Positions 37,834 through 46,644 of a stretch of 64,000 bases of DNA are shown here, in pieces. Made by a program: the position numbers and the translations under genes. A model generated the notes under the pieces. That model saw only the letters and a list, made by a program, of their open reading frames with translations, was not told the DNA's origin and did no database searches. The number at the start of each line of letters is the position of its first letter. Within the stretch, counting starts at the first letter, position 1. Source of the DNA: Anaerococcus provencensis (GTDB lineage Bacteria; Bacillota; Clostridia; Tissierellales; Peptoniphilaceae); contig NZ_HG003685.1 of the NCBI RefSeq assembly GCF_000312365.2, positions 164,502 to 228,501 on the forward strand, written 5' to 3'.

Positions 37834-39153
37834 TTACAAATCAAATAGCCATTCTTGGTCAAATTCTGTGTAATAAATTACATCTTTGCCCTGGCCGTCA
37901 ATGTCTTCCTCTTGCTCGTAAAGAAGAGCGTAGGTATCCTTTTTTGGGCTGTGGGCCAGGCAAGAATATCCATAGTGCTTGTCATTTATCATTTTTCTTC
38001 CGACAAATTCTAAGCTGTCATCGGGTTTTACTTCTAGGATTTTGATAGATCCATGGCTCCTATCAGGGCCGTCTGGATTTGATAGGAGTATATATTCTCT
38101 CTTATTTCTTTCGATTTTTAATACTGATACCATGCAAGTTGATGTGGAATCAAAGTAAACTTGTCTAAGATCTGAGAAAGTCTCTCCCATATCCTCTGAT
38201 AAGGCATAGAGAACCTTGCCAGAAGTATTTCTCACAAATATCATAACATGGCCGTTGTTAAGCTCAACAAGCTGGCTTTCAGATGTATTGAATTCCAAGT
38301 CTCCAATAAGTTCGTCTTTGCCAAAATTGATAGATCTCGACCTGTGAAAAGTCTTGCCTTTATCGTCAGTGTAGATAAGTGCTACATTTTCCTTGTTGTA
38401 ATCATCTCCTATAGAATAGTATATAGGAAAAAGCAAGCGACCACTAGTAAGTGCAAGGCCTACTCCAGGGCAAGCCCCAAGAAATTTCATTTTAGGATCT
38501 GCAATTTGCCTAGTAATATCTACTGGGCATTGCCAAGTTCTACCCTTATCAGTTGAATGTATCAGCCAAAGATGGGAAGTTTGGTGGATTTGGTAAGGTG
38601 AAGAGTCCTTATAAATATTGCCAATAACTTTATCATCTTCATAAATATTATAAAGATTAGTAAATGGCATGGTATCAGTCATCTGAACACTTAAATTTGT
38701 CTTCTTACCCCTATTATCATAGACATTTCCATCTTCTTTTACATAAAATTCATTGCCATCTCTATCAAAAATTTTTAAATATTTTTCCCCGCCAACATCC
38801 TTGTAGGATTCTTGGTTTTTGGCAGCCCAAAAGTTGCCACCAGACTTGAAAGTATCAATAAGCATATAGAGCTTATCTCCAATTTCAACTAGGCACATGT
38901 CTATATTAAAGGGAGCATCGGTGGTATCTTTAGCATCCATGTCAATGACTTTGGTAAAATCAGTAAAATCTTGACCAGGCTTTTTAAAAAGCAAAACTGG
39001 ATTAATCTTTCCCCAGTCTGACCTAGTATCAAGCCTTTGATCAGCTCCTGCAACTATAGTTCCATCATTGAGCTTTAATAGAGCTGGAATCCTATAAAAG
39101 GGCGAATCATTAAGTCCTGGATAAAAAAGCCCAATCGGTGATGATTTATACAT
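37834..39153 (-). CDS. Sialidase (GH33/BNR-repeat), cytoplasmic type
   Basis: 439 residues without a signal peptide or anchor. The FRIP-type motif is YRIP with catalytic-triad Arg21. Downstream are an Asp-containing GADQRLDTRSDWG, three Asp-box repeats (STDKGRTW, TDDKGKTF, SEDMGETF), Glu in NTSESQLVELNNG and further Arg in FVRNTSGK and NPDGPDRSHGS. Tyr in KHYGYSC is a candidate nucleophile. This fits a beta-propeller exo-sialidase. The absence of a secretion signal suggests it cleaves imported sialosides or leaves by another route. AGGAGG precedes the ATG. No Nan catabolic genes are next to it; a GlcNAc-type PTS lies 20 kb away. Confidence 0.85.
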   Translation of the reverse strand: MYKSSPIGLFYPGLNDSPFYRIPALLKLNDGTIVAGADQRLDTRSDWGKINPVLLFKKPGQDFTDFTKVIDMDAKDTTDAPFNIDMCLVEIGDKLYMLIDTFKSGGNFWAAKNQESYKDVGGEKYLKIFDRDGNEFYVKEDGNVYDNRGKKTNLSVQMTDTMPFTNLYNIYEDDKVIGNIYKDSSPYQIHQTSHLWLIHSTDKGRTWQCPVDITRQIADPKMKFLGACPGVGLALTSGRLLFPIYYSIGDDYNKENVALIYTDDKGKTFHRSRSINFGKDELIGDLEFNTSESQLVELNNGHVMIFVRNTSGKVLYALSEDMGETFSDLRQVYFDSTSTCMVSVLKIERNKREYILLSNPDGPDRSHGSIKILEVKPDDSLEFVGRKMINDKHYGYSCLAHSPKKDTYALLYEQEEDIDGQGKDVIYYTEFDQEWLFDL

Positions 39154-39233
39154 ATTTCCTCCTATACATCCTATATATTTATATTATTACCCATAAAACA
39201 CATGGCATATATAAGGTATTATAATTATAATAA

Positions 39234-39246
39234 CTTGTATTACAAG
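39234..39246. promoter_or_regulatory. Palindromic operator of the DinJ/YafQ locus
   Basis: CTTGTATTACAAG, a perfect 6-1-6 palindrome 35 bases before the antitoxin ATG at 39281, just after an AT-rich region containing TATAAT-like boxes. A further half-site CTTGTAA follows at 39254. Antitoxins of this family autorepress through such palindromes. Confidence 0.6.
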
Positions 39247-39280
39247 ATATATCCTTGTAAAATGAAATTGAGGTGATATT

Positions 39281-39582
39281 ATGGAAAAATCTAGCATAAC
39301 TGTAAATGTAGATGCACAAACTAAAAAAATACTGAAAAAATTTTCCAAGACCTAGGATTTAATATGACAACAGGAGTCAATATGTTCCTAAAGGCTGTGG
39401 AAAGATACCAAGGGATACCCTTTGAATTAGAATTGAACTCTCCAAATCAAACAAGTTTAGAAGCTCTTAGAGAAGTCAGAGAAAATTTAGATAATTTAAA
39501 AACCTATAATAATTTTGACGAGATAATAGATGAAATTGATAGAGAATTAGCAAATGAAAATCAAGATATCAAGTCAATTTAA
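39281..39582 (+). pseudogene. RelB/DinJ-family antitoxin, frameshifted at an A7 run
   Basis: ATG at 39281 with GAGGTG upstream. As written, frame 1 gives MEKSSITVNVDAQTKKILKK and ends at TAG 39353-39355. One extra A in the run at 39323-39329 restores a continuous 100-residue RelB/DinJ protein: DAQTKKNTEKIFQDLGFNMT, then TGVNMFLKAVERYQGIPFEL, the characteristic ribbon-helix-helix segment. The remaining frame overlaps the toxin start by 29 bases. If the deletion is real, the toxin would be left with an antitoxin lacking its DNA-binding N-terminus. Confidence 0.85.
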
Positions 39583-39832
39583 AAAAGACCTCAAACGCAT
39601 GAGAAAGCAAGGCAAAGATTTATCCTTGCTAAGAGAAGCCATATCCTACTTAGAAAACGATAAAGAATTGCCAGAAAAATATAAAAATCACCAGCTAAAA
39701 GGTGAATGGAATGGAGCCTATGAATTCTATATCAAAGCTGACTGGTTAGTAATATATGAGATAATTGACAATAATTTGATTCTAGTAATGCTTAGAACAG
39801 GAAGCCACCAAGAGTTGTTTAGGAATTATTAG
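39554..39832 (+). CDS. YafQ-family mRNA interferase toxin
   Basis: 92 residues in the RelE/YafQ fold. Conserved stretches are NHQLKGEWNG, ADWLVIYEI and LRTGSHQELF. Against E. coli YafQ the catalytic positions His50, Asp67, Trp68 and His87 are kept, but the position of His63 (in DAHVEPDW) is Tyr here (EFYIKADW). YafQ cleaves ribosome-bound mRNA, and that His contributes to catalysis, so activity may be reduced. It is paired with the preceding DinJ-like antitoxin, which is frameshifted as written. Confidence 0.85.
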   Translation: MKIKISSQFKKDLKRMRKQGKDLSLLREAISYLENDKELPEKYKNHQLKGEWNGAYEFYIKADWLVIYEIIDNNLILVMLRTGSHQELFRNY

Positions 39833-39845
39833 ATAATAAAATAAG

Positions 39846-40017
39846 GGGCTGTTGCAAAATAGATAAATCGTTCCTATATCATTCGAGCACCCTCCCAGAA
39901 AGGTCTCTTCCAGCCGAAGGGCTAAACGCCTCCACGAGCCGGCGGGCTAAACCTCAAACTTTCCGGGAGTGCACTCCAATGATGGAACGATAGATATCTA
40001 TCAATTTGCAACAGCCC
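39846..40017. mobile_element. MITE-like 172-bp inverted-repeat element
   Basis: Perfect 13-bp terminal inverted repeats GGGCTGTTGCAAA / TTTGCAACAGCCC. Similarity between the arms continues inward for roughly 55 bp (ATCGTTCC..ATCATT..GGAG..CTCCC.GGAAAG on both) around a GC-rich core (CGAGCCGGCGGGC). No coding capacity. The ends resemble terminal repeats of several IS families (GGGCTGTTGCAAA), so it is probably a non-autonomous element moved by an IS elsewhere in the genome. No clear target duplication is visible. It lies between convergent genes and may also act as a terminator. Confidence 0.7.
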
Positions 40018-40041
40018 TATTTATGATTGATTAACATATAA

Positions 40042-41700
40042 TTATTCATCCTCACAAATCAAGTCCAAGTCAAAGTATTTGGCGTATTCGCGTAGGTATA
40101 CCATGCCTCCGTCTAGCATGTAGACATTTTCTATTCCCATATTTTTTAGCCTTTTTATGGTGTTAGATGCTTTTGCTCCTGTTTGGTCGTAGATTAGGAT
40201 TTTTTTGTCTTTTGGAATTGCAAAATCTTCTAGATTTCCTGTAAAAAGTTCTGCCCCTTTGATATGGCATTCTTTGTAGGCGGATTCGTTTCTTATGTCA
40301 TATATTTTATAGTCTAAGATATAATCTTTTAGTTCTGATATTCTAACATGAGGGAGTCTCTCCTCTTTTATATTTATGGCTTGAGACCCTATGACATTGT
40401 TAATATCTTCGGTTGTTGAGTAGTATGGCTGGTAGCCAAGCTCTAGGTCGTAGAGGTCATATATTGTCCCACTCATTTTTATAAGACTTCCTATGACATC
40501 GATTCTCTTGTCTACTACACCTCTGCCTAAGGCTTGGGCTCCGTAGATTTTGCCGGTATTTTTGTCGAATAATAGTTTCATATAGACCATTTGAGCTTCA
40601 GGCATTATTCCTACTATATCTGTGTGGGAGATGAGCGTTGTGTCATAATCATAGGCCAATTCCTTTAATTTTGCTTCTCCAAGACCAGTTACTCCTATAT
40701 TTAAGTCAAAGGATTTTAATAGAAAAGTTCCTATAAATGATTGTTTTTCGCTTTTTTCTCCTCCTAGGAGATTGGCTACATATTTTGCCTGCCTATGGGC
40801 TGGCCAAGCTAGTTTTAGGTTCTCTTTTTCTCCTGTAAAGAAATTTCTGATATCAATCACATCGCCTATGGCAAATATGTTTGGATCTGACGTTTTGTAA
40901 TCATCATCTGTTACTATGGAACCCTTTTCTGTTAGTTTGAGGCCGGCGTCTTTTGCAAGCTTGTTATTTGCAGCCATTCCAAGGCCTAGTATTACCATAT
41001 CTGCAGGAACTCTTTTGCCTGATGCAAAGATAGCTTCCTTGTCAGTGATTTCTACTAGTTCTTTTTCATGGATGATATTTACACCGTTTTCTATAATGTT
41101 TTCTTCTATAAATGCTTTGAGTTCATCGTCTATGACTCCAAGGATTTTGCCACGGACGAACATATTTATCTGAGTATCTTTTAGTTCGTTCAGAGCGTGG
41201 GCTGCTTCTATGGCGATAAATCCACCGCCTGCAACAAAGATTTCCTTAGGTTTATTTTTTTCGTAGTAGGTTCTTATATTTTCTACATCTACTACATTTC
41301 TGATGGTAAAAACATGGTCCTTGTCCGTTCCCTTTATGGTTTTTGGGACATTGGCGTGGGCACCTGTGGCAAGAACTAGGTAGTCGTAATCTTCTTCAAA
41401 TTTTTGGCCGGATTTTTTGTCCAAAACTTTGATGGATTTGTTTTCCCTGTCGATTGCAAGGACTTGGTGGTAGTTTTTTGCCTTTATATTGTATCTTTTG
41501 GCAAAACTCTTGCTGTCCCTGTGGACCAAATCTTGGCTGTTTTTTATTTGGTAGGATAGGTAGTAGGGCAATTCGCAGTTGCCAAAACTCATATCCCTAT
41601 CTTTTTCGTACATTACTATTTCTATATTTTCATCAAGACGACGCAGTGAAGTGGCAAGGGTCGCCCCAGCTGCTACAGCTCCTACTATTATAACTTTCAT
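40042..41700 (-). CDS. CoA-disulfide reductase-like flavoprotein with C-terminal rhodanese domain
   Basis: 552 residues. FAD-binding N-terminus KVIIVGAVAAGATLA, redox Cys42 in GNCELPYYLS (single-Cys type of CoADR/NADH oxidase/Npr), NAD-binding GGGFIAIEAAHAL, and FAD contact NIFAIGDV. The C-terminal domain (about 455-545) is rhodanese-like, but at the place of the catalytic Cys loop it reads ILIYDQTGAKA, so the Cys is replaced by Asp. Such fusions normally act on CoA persulfide or disulfide; here the rhodanese half is probably non-catalytic. GGGAGG precedes the ATG. Role inferred: thiol or peroxide homeostasis in an anaerobe. Confidence 0.85.
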   Translation of the reverse strand: MKVIIVGAVAAGATLATSLRRLDENIEIVMYEKDRDMSFGNCELPYYLSYQIKNSQDLVHRDSKSFAKRYNIKAKNYHQVLAIDRENKSIKVLDKKSGQKFEEDYDYLVLATGAHANVPKTIKGTDKDHVFTIRNVVDVENIRTYYEKNKPKEIFVAGGGFIAIEAAHALNELKDTQINMFVRGKILGVIDDELKAFIEENIIENGVNIIHEKELVEITDKEAIFASGKRVPADMVILGLGMAANNKLAKDAGLKLTEKGSIVTDDDYKTSDPNIFAIGDVIDIRNFFTGEKENLKLAWPAHRQAKYVANLLGGEKSEKQSFIGTFLLKSFDLNIGVTGLGEAKLKELAYDYDTTLISHTDIVGIMPEAQMVYMKLLFDKNTGKIYGAQALGRGVVDKRIDVIGSLIKMSGTIYDLYDLELGYQPYYSTTEDINNVIGSQAINIKEERLPHVRISELKDYILDYKIYDIRNESAYKECHIKGAELFTGNLEDFAIPKDKKILIYDQTGAKASNTIKRLKNMGIENVYMLDGGMVYLREYAKYFDLDLICEDE

Positions 41701-41752
41701 TTTTTCTCCTCCCTTGTCCGGTTCTTAGTAAGTATTTACCCCAAAATAAAAA

Positions 41753-41799
41753 AAGGAGCTTTGCGCTCCTTAAATGCATCCAAAATCCTCATTTTGGAT
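41753..41799 (-). terminator. Terminator of the PTS IIB gene, with a second hairpin
   Basis: Read on the minus strand, AAGGAGC-GCAAA-GCTCCTT is followed by a run of T: a standard terminator (plus coordinates 41753-41771). Just upstream of it on that strand lies a perfect 9-bp hairpin ATCCAAAAT / ATTTTGGAT (41778-41799). Confidence 0.8.
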
Positions 41800-41841
41800 C
41801 CAATTATTTTACCTAAGCTTTGTAAGCGTTGGATCTATTAT

Positions 41842-42315
41842 TTATTTGAAAAGTTGGTCAAAATCTATAGCTTGATCATTTGGTAGGGTTCTAAAGTCTA
41901 GTTTCTTACCACTAGTTTCGATTTTCTTAAATGTATCAATATCATTTTGATCTACGAAGATACTTTCATTTACCTTTTCTTTGCCACTTGTTTGGTGGAT
42001 ATTTCCTACGTTAACTGAGTCGATTTCAATTCCATCTTCAATCAATTTTAGGGCATCTGCTGGACTTTCTACCAAAACTAGGGCATCTTCTTCTTCAAGG
42101 TCTTTGATTTTAGAACTAGCTTCACTTATGCCAAAGAAATATGATTTTGAACCCATTGGTGTTACTAGGTCCATAAGATGTTGTTGTTTTTCGTCTTCAC
42201 TTACAAGGTCGTTTGCTACAACTATTACATCAGCGCCAACTTGTTTCATCCAATTTCTGGCTACTTGGCCGTGCAATAGTCTATCGTCAATTCTTAATAA
42301 AACTGCTTTTGCCAT
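41842..42315 (-). CDS. PTS mannose/fructose/sorbose-family IIB component
   Basis: 157 residues. The phosphorylated His is His15 in LLRIDDRLLHGQVARNW, the hallmark of this IIB family. Full length for a single IIB domain. No IIA, IIC or IID gene lies beside it, so it is an orphan that must work with components encoded elsewhere, or act in regulation. AGGAGG precedes the ATG; a terminator follows. Confidence 0.9.
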   Translation of the reverse strand: MAKAVLLRIDDRLLHGQVARNWMKQVGADVIVVANDLVSEDEKQQHLMDLVTPMGSKSYFFGISEASSKIKDLEEEDALVLVESPADALKLIEDGIEIDSVNVGNIHQTSGKEKVNESIFVDQNDIDTFKKIETSGKKLDFRTLPNDQAIDFDQLFK

Positions 42316-42527
42316 AAATTTTCCTCCTATTTACTTACTCTCTCATATTTTCTTATATTTTATATTCAATCATTTTACCTTAAGACATATGTATTGTCAT
42401 ATTATTTTTTCCTACTTAGTAAAATTCATTAATTATTTATAAAAATTATAAAATTTTATAAAAATTTGAAGATTTTTGAATAAAATACGATTTTTGGCAA
42501 GTATAATAGATAATTTTTGATATACTA

Positions 42528-42551
42528 TATAATGATATTGATTATCAATAT
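42528..42551 (+). promoter_or_regulatory. Promoter -10 and 17-bp palindromic operator of the metallophore-type operon
   Basis: TATAAT at 42528-42533 is immediately followed by ATATTGATTATCAATAT (42535-42551), a perfect 8-1-8 palindrome resembling Fur/DtxR-type metal boxes (core TTGATTATCAA). It lies 26 bases before the first gene, so a bound repressor would block initiation. Which metalloregulator binds cannot be read from the sequence. Confidence 0.7.
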
Positions 42552-42576
42552 ACATCGATTATAAGGAGGTATACTT

Positions 42577-44325
42577 TTGAAAATATATAATAAATTATTT
42601 TCTTATATTCCAGATAAAAAAATTAATGGTATATTATCAGTTGTTTTTACGGCCTTAGGATGTTTTGTCCAATTTTATGCCTATTATTTGATTTGGCAAA
42701 TAATTGAAAGTGTTTTTACAAAAGGAGATTATTTAGGTGTAAAATTTAGTGCATCTTATGTATTAAATTTATTTATAGTACAAGCTATATTATACATAGT
42801 AGGGACTTGGATGAGCCATTTAGCGGCTTTTAGCTTGGAAACGAGGCTTAGGGAAAAAGGAATTAAGAATTTAATAAATGCTTCAAACACATTTTTTGAT
42901 ACTCATCAGTCAGGAGAAGTTAGAAAAATTATAGATAACAATGTTGAGCAAACTCATATGAGTGTCGCTCACTTAATACCTGACCATACAGCAGCAATTA
43001 TTACACCGATACTATTGCTGATCTTGGTTTTTAATATAGATCTTTATCTGGGCATATTTTTCGTAATAATTGTTTTAATATCTATGTTTTTACTTTATAA
43101 AATGTCTGGTGAAAAAGAATTTACCATAGCTTATATGAAAAAATCTGATGAACTTAATGGCCAGGCTGTTGAATATGTCAGAGGATTGCCGGTTGTAAAG
43201 ATTTTTAATGCTCCACTCATAGGTTTTAAAAAGTTATATAGAACTATTAACGACTATAGAGATATGGTTTACGCTTATTCTATGTCTTGTAGGTTGCCCT
43301 TTGTAAGTTTTCAATGGGTATTAAATATTTTTATAATTACGCCTATATTTATTGCTATTTACATGGTAGTGAGAAATGGCGCTGATCCTTATCTTTGGTC
43401 TGCTAAGCTTCTATTTTTTACCTTGTTTATGGGTTTATTTTTCTCAGATTTGATGAAGATTATGTATGTCGGCATGTACAACGTAGAGGCAACTACAGCA
43501 GTAGACAATCTCGAAAATCTATTTGATGAGATGAATGACAATAAAATTACTTATGGAAATGATGATTTTATAGATAATTATTCTATAGAATTTAGAGATG
43601 TAAGTTTTTCTTATGAAAAAAAGACCAAGATAATAGATAATTTATCTTTTAAATTAGACGAAAATAAAGTTTATGCCCTAGTAGGTCCATCTGGAGGCGG
43701 TAAATCAACTATTGCAAAACTTATTTCCGCTTTATATCCTATAGATTCTGGGGAAATACTTCTAGGTGATAAAAACATTTACTCTTATAAAAAAGAGACT
43801 TTGATGGATAATATTGGCATGGTTTACCAAAATCCAAAACTATTTCAAGGAATTTCAATTTTTGAAAATGTAAAACTTGCAAAAAAGGATGCAAGTGACA
43901 AGGAAGTTTATGAGGCTTTAAGACTTTCTAAGTGTGATCAATTCATAGATAAATTTGAAGATGGATATGATTCTATAATTGGAGCAAGCGGGGTCAATTT
44001 ATCAGGTGGAGAGATACAAAGAGTATCTATAGCAAGGATATTTCTAAAAGATCCTAAGATCGTTATTTTAGATGAAGCATCGGCTGCAGCAGATCCAGAA
44101 AATGAATATGAACTTCAACAAGCCTTCAAAAGTCTAATGGAAGGCAAAACAGTCATTATGATAGCTCACAGATTATCTTCTATTCGTGGAGTTGATGAGA
44201 TTTTAGTAGTTGAAGACGGAAATATCATTGAGCGAGGAAGTCATGATTATTTGATGGAAAATGGAGCCAGGTACAAACAATTTGTAGATTTGTATGATGA
44301 AGCCAACCAATGGAGGATAAGCTAA
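42577..44325 (+). CDS. ABC transporter half-molecule, permease-ATPase (YbtP/IrtA-like)
   Basis: 582 residues from TTG with AAGGAGG seven bases upstream. Six transmembrane helices in the first 310 residues, then an ATPase: Walker A GPSGGGKST, signature NLSGGEIQRVSIAR, Walker B IVILDEAS. It has a type IV (exporter) fold, but pairs of this type beside siderophore genes (YbtPQ, IrtAB) work as importers. Here the partner gene overlaps it by 16 bases and an ECF module plus AraC regulator follow, matching metallophore-uptake loci in streptococci and clostridia. Import of a metal chelate is therefore inferred. Confidence 0.8.
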   Translation: MKIYNKLFSYIPDKKINGILSVVFTALGCFVQFYAYYLIWQIIESVFTKGDYLGVKFSASYVLNLFIVQAILYIVGTWMSHLAAFSLETRLREKGIKNLINASNTFFDTHQSGEVRKIIDNNVEQTHMSVAHLIPDHTAAIITPILLLILVFNIDLYLGIFFVIIVLISMFLLYKMSGEKEFTIAYMKKSDELNGQAVEYVRGLPVVKIFNAPLIGFKKLYRTINDYRDMVYAYSMSCRLPFVSFQWVLNIFIITPIFIAIYMVVRNGADPYLWSAKLLFFTLFMGLFFSDLMKIMYVGMYNVEATTAVDNLENLFDEMNDNKITYGNDDFIDNYSIEFRDVSFSYEKKTKIIDNLSFKLDENKVYALVGPSGGGKSTIAKLISALYPIDSGEILLGDKNIYSYKKETLMDNIGMVYQNPKLFQGISIFENVKLAKKDASDKEVYEALRLSKCDQFIDKFEDGYDSIIGASGVNLSGGEIQRVSIARIFLKDPKIVILDEASAAADPENEYELQQAFKSLMEGKTVIMIAHRLSSIRGVDEILVVEDGNIIERGSHDYLMENGARYKQFVDLYDEANQWRIS

Positions 44326-46046
44326 TGAAAGATTATTTAAAAAATAGATTTGCTCTAACAGCTGAGGGTGCAAAGGGAACATCAATAGCTATTCTCTATT
44401 CAACCCTTAAAAACCTATCTTTTATGTTACCTATATTTTTACTAATGTATACAATCCAGGGGCTGTTGGGTCTTGGGGACTTTTCTCTTAAAGCTACTAT
44501 AATATCCTATATAATTGTAGCTATTATAATGGCCTTGGTACTTGATAAGGATTATAAGACAACCTATAATGAGACATATAATGAAAGTGCAAATTTAAGG
44601 ATTAGTCTTGCTGAGAAATTAAAAGATTTGCCCCTCTCCTTTTATGCTAGCCACGATCTTACAGATTTATCCCAAACTATAATGAAGGATGTAGAAACTA
44701 TAGAACACTGTCTAAGTCATTCCATCCCAGGTTTTTATGGTTTTATAATTAGTTTTTGCATCGTTTCAATTTTGTTATTAATAGGAAATGTTAGACTAGC
44801 CTTGGCTATAATTATTCCGATTTTAGCAAGTATATTGTTGACATTTTTATCTAAAAATAGGCAAAAGAAAGCGACAGGAGAATATTACAAAGATCAAAGA
44901 GAATCTGCTAGGATTTTTCAAGAGCTTATAGACTCATCTACAGAAATCAAAGCTTATAATTTAAGCGAAAGCAAAGAAAAAGAAGCGATTAATTTTGTAA
45001 ATAAGCTTGAAAAAAAACACGTTGCTACTGAAATATCTCAAGTTATACCGGTAACACTTTCACAAATAGTGGCAAGATTTGCTTTGGGTTTTGCCATATA
45101 TTTTGGCTTAAAGGAACTTATTGAAGGTAATATAAATATTCTATACTTTTCCGGCTACTTATTTGCTGCGGCAAGGCTAATAGACGGAGTAGATCAATTT
45201 GTAATATACTATGGAGAATTTATGTATATAGATTCACCAGTTGAAAAAATTAAATCCATCGAATTGGCGAATATGCAAGAAGGTCAAAGAAGTGATATAA
45301 AATCTTTTGATATTTCTTGTGAAAATTTAGAGTTTTCCTATAAAGATGGCAAGAAAGTAATAGATGGTATTTCCTTTAATAGTTACCAAGATAAAGTAAG
45401 CGCCTTGGTAGGGCCATCTGGTTGCGGAAAAACAACTGTACTTCGACTCTTATCAAGACTTTATGATTATGATAAAGGAAAGATATCTATAGATGGCAAA
45501 GAAATTAATGCCATAGATACTAAGGATTTATTTAGCCACATATCCATGGTATTTCAAGATGTAATATTATTTAATGGAAGCGTTATGGATAATATAAGGC
45601 TTGGAGATTTATCCGCAAGTGATGATGAAGTTTTGAAAGCTGCAAGACTTGCCAATTGCGACGAGTTTGTAAACAAACTTCCAATGGGATATAAAACTCT
45701 CATTGGAGAAAATGGCTCAAACTTATCTGGAGGAGAGAGACAGAGAATTTCAATAGCTAGGGCATTTTTAAAAAATGCAGAAATAATTTTGTTAGACGAA
45801 ATAGCAGCTTCTTTAGATGTAGAAAACGAAAAGTATATCCAAGATTCTTTAAATGAACTAACAAAAAATAAGACAGTAGTGCTCATATCTCACAGAATGA
45901 AGTCAATTCAAAATGTAGATCAAATTATAGTTATGAATGAGGGGAAAATCGAAGCTTTAGGAACTCATGAATATCTTTTGGACAATAGTAAAACTTACGC
46001 AAAAATGATAGAAAGCTCAAGACTTTCTGAAAAATTTGTATATTAA
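44310..46046 (+). CDS. ABC transporter half-molecule, permease-ATPase (YbtQ/IrtB-like)
   Basis: 578 residues, the partner of the preceding half-transporter, overlapping it by 16 bases. Six helices, then Walker A GPSGCGKTTVL, Q-loop FQDVILF, signature NLSGGERQRISIAR and Walker B IILLDEIAASLD. In many heterodimers one Walker B Glu is replaced; here LLDE is kept, so both sites look competent. It is 16 bases before the ECF S component. Confidence 0.8.
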   Translation: MEDKLMKDYLKNRFALTAEGAKGTSIAILYSTLKNLSFMLPIFLLMYTIQGLLGLGDFSLKATIISYIIVAIIMALVLDKDYKTTYNETYNESANLRISLAEKLKDLPLSFYASHDLTDLSQTIMKDVETIEHCLSHSIPGFYGFIISFCIVSILLLIGNVRLALAIIIPILASILLTFLSKNRQKKATGEYYKDQRESARIFQELIDSSTEIKAYNLSESKEKEAINFVNKLEKKHVATEISQVIPVTLSQIVARFALGFAIYFGLKELIEGNINILYFSGYLFAAARLIDGVDQFVIYYGEFMYIDSPVEKIKSIELANMQEGQRSDIKSFDISCENLEFSYKDGKKVIDGISFNSYQDKVSALVGPSGCGKTTVLRLLSRLYDYDKGKISIDGKEINAIDTKDLFSHISMVFQDVILFNGSVMDNIRLGDLSASDDEVLKAARLANCDEFVNKLPMGYKTLIGENGSNLSGGERQRISIARAFLKNAEIILLDEIAASLDVENEKYIQDSLNELTKNKTVVLISHRMKSIQNVDQIIVMNEGKIEALGTHEYLLDNSKTYAKMIESSRLSEKFVY

Positions 46047-46062
46047 GGGAGGTTTTTTATAA

Positions 46063-46644
46063 GTGAATAAATTTAATGTACGAGATTTAGTAAATGCAGG
46101 AGTTTTTTCTCTTTTAGTCGTTATGGCAGTATGGCTTGCTGGCATGATAGGTTTTATACCTGTCCTCATGCCTCTTGTCCCTTTTGCATGTTGCTTGGTA
46201 TCAGGGCCTGTTTTTATGCTATATTCAACTAAAATAAATAAATTTGGCATGATTTTGATAATGGGCATTATTTTTGGCTTGGTATTTTCTTTAAGTGGCC
46301 ATGGAGCGATTACTTTACCGCTCATTGTTCTCATTGCTTTAGTTTCAGAATTTATAATGAAAAAAGGTAATTACAAAAGCATAAAATATGCAAGGTTAAC
46401 TTATATGTTTTTTTCATTATTTTCTGCTACTAACCTATTACCTTTATATATAGCTAGAGATTCATATAAAGAGAATTTGATAAGCCAAGGTTATAAAGCA
46501 GATTTTGTGGAAAAGTTAATGTCAGTAATGCCTACTTGGTCATTTGTTCCAATCGTGGCTCTTGGTGTATTGGGTGCTTATCTAGGTTGTACTCTAGGAA
46601 TAAAAATACTTAAAAAACACTTTATAAAAGCAGGAATGGCATAG
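46063..46644 (+). CDS. ECF transporter S component, MptD-like family
   Basis: 193 residues from GTG with GGGAGG upstream. Five to six hydrophobic segments, starting with KFNVRDLVNAGVFSLLVVMA, typical of the MptD-family putative substrate-binding components (about 190-200 residues). These are often found with dedicated T and A components and YbtPQ-like ABC pairs. The substrate is unknown; the context suggests a metal chelate or a precursor of one. Confidence 0.8.
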   Translation: MNKFNVRDLVNAGVFSLLVVMAVWLAGMIGFIPVLMPLVPFACCLVSGPVFMLYSTKINKFGMILIMGIIFGLVFSLSGHGAITLPLIVLIALVSEFIMKKGNYKSIKYARLTYMFFSLFSATNLLPLYIARDSYKENLISQGYKADFVEKLMSVMPTWSFVPIVALGVLGAYLGCTLGIKILKKHFIKAGMA

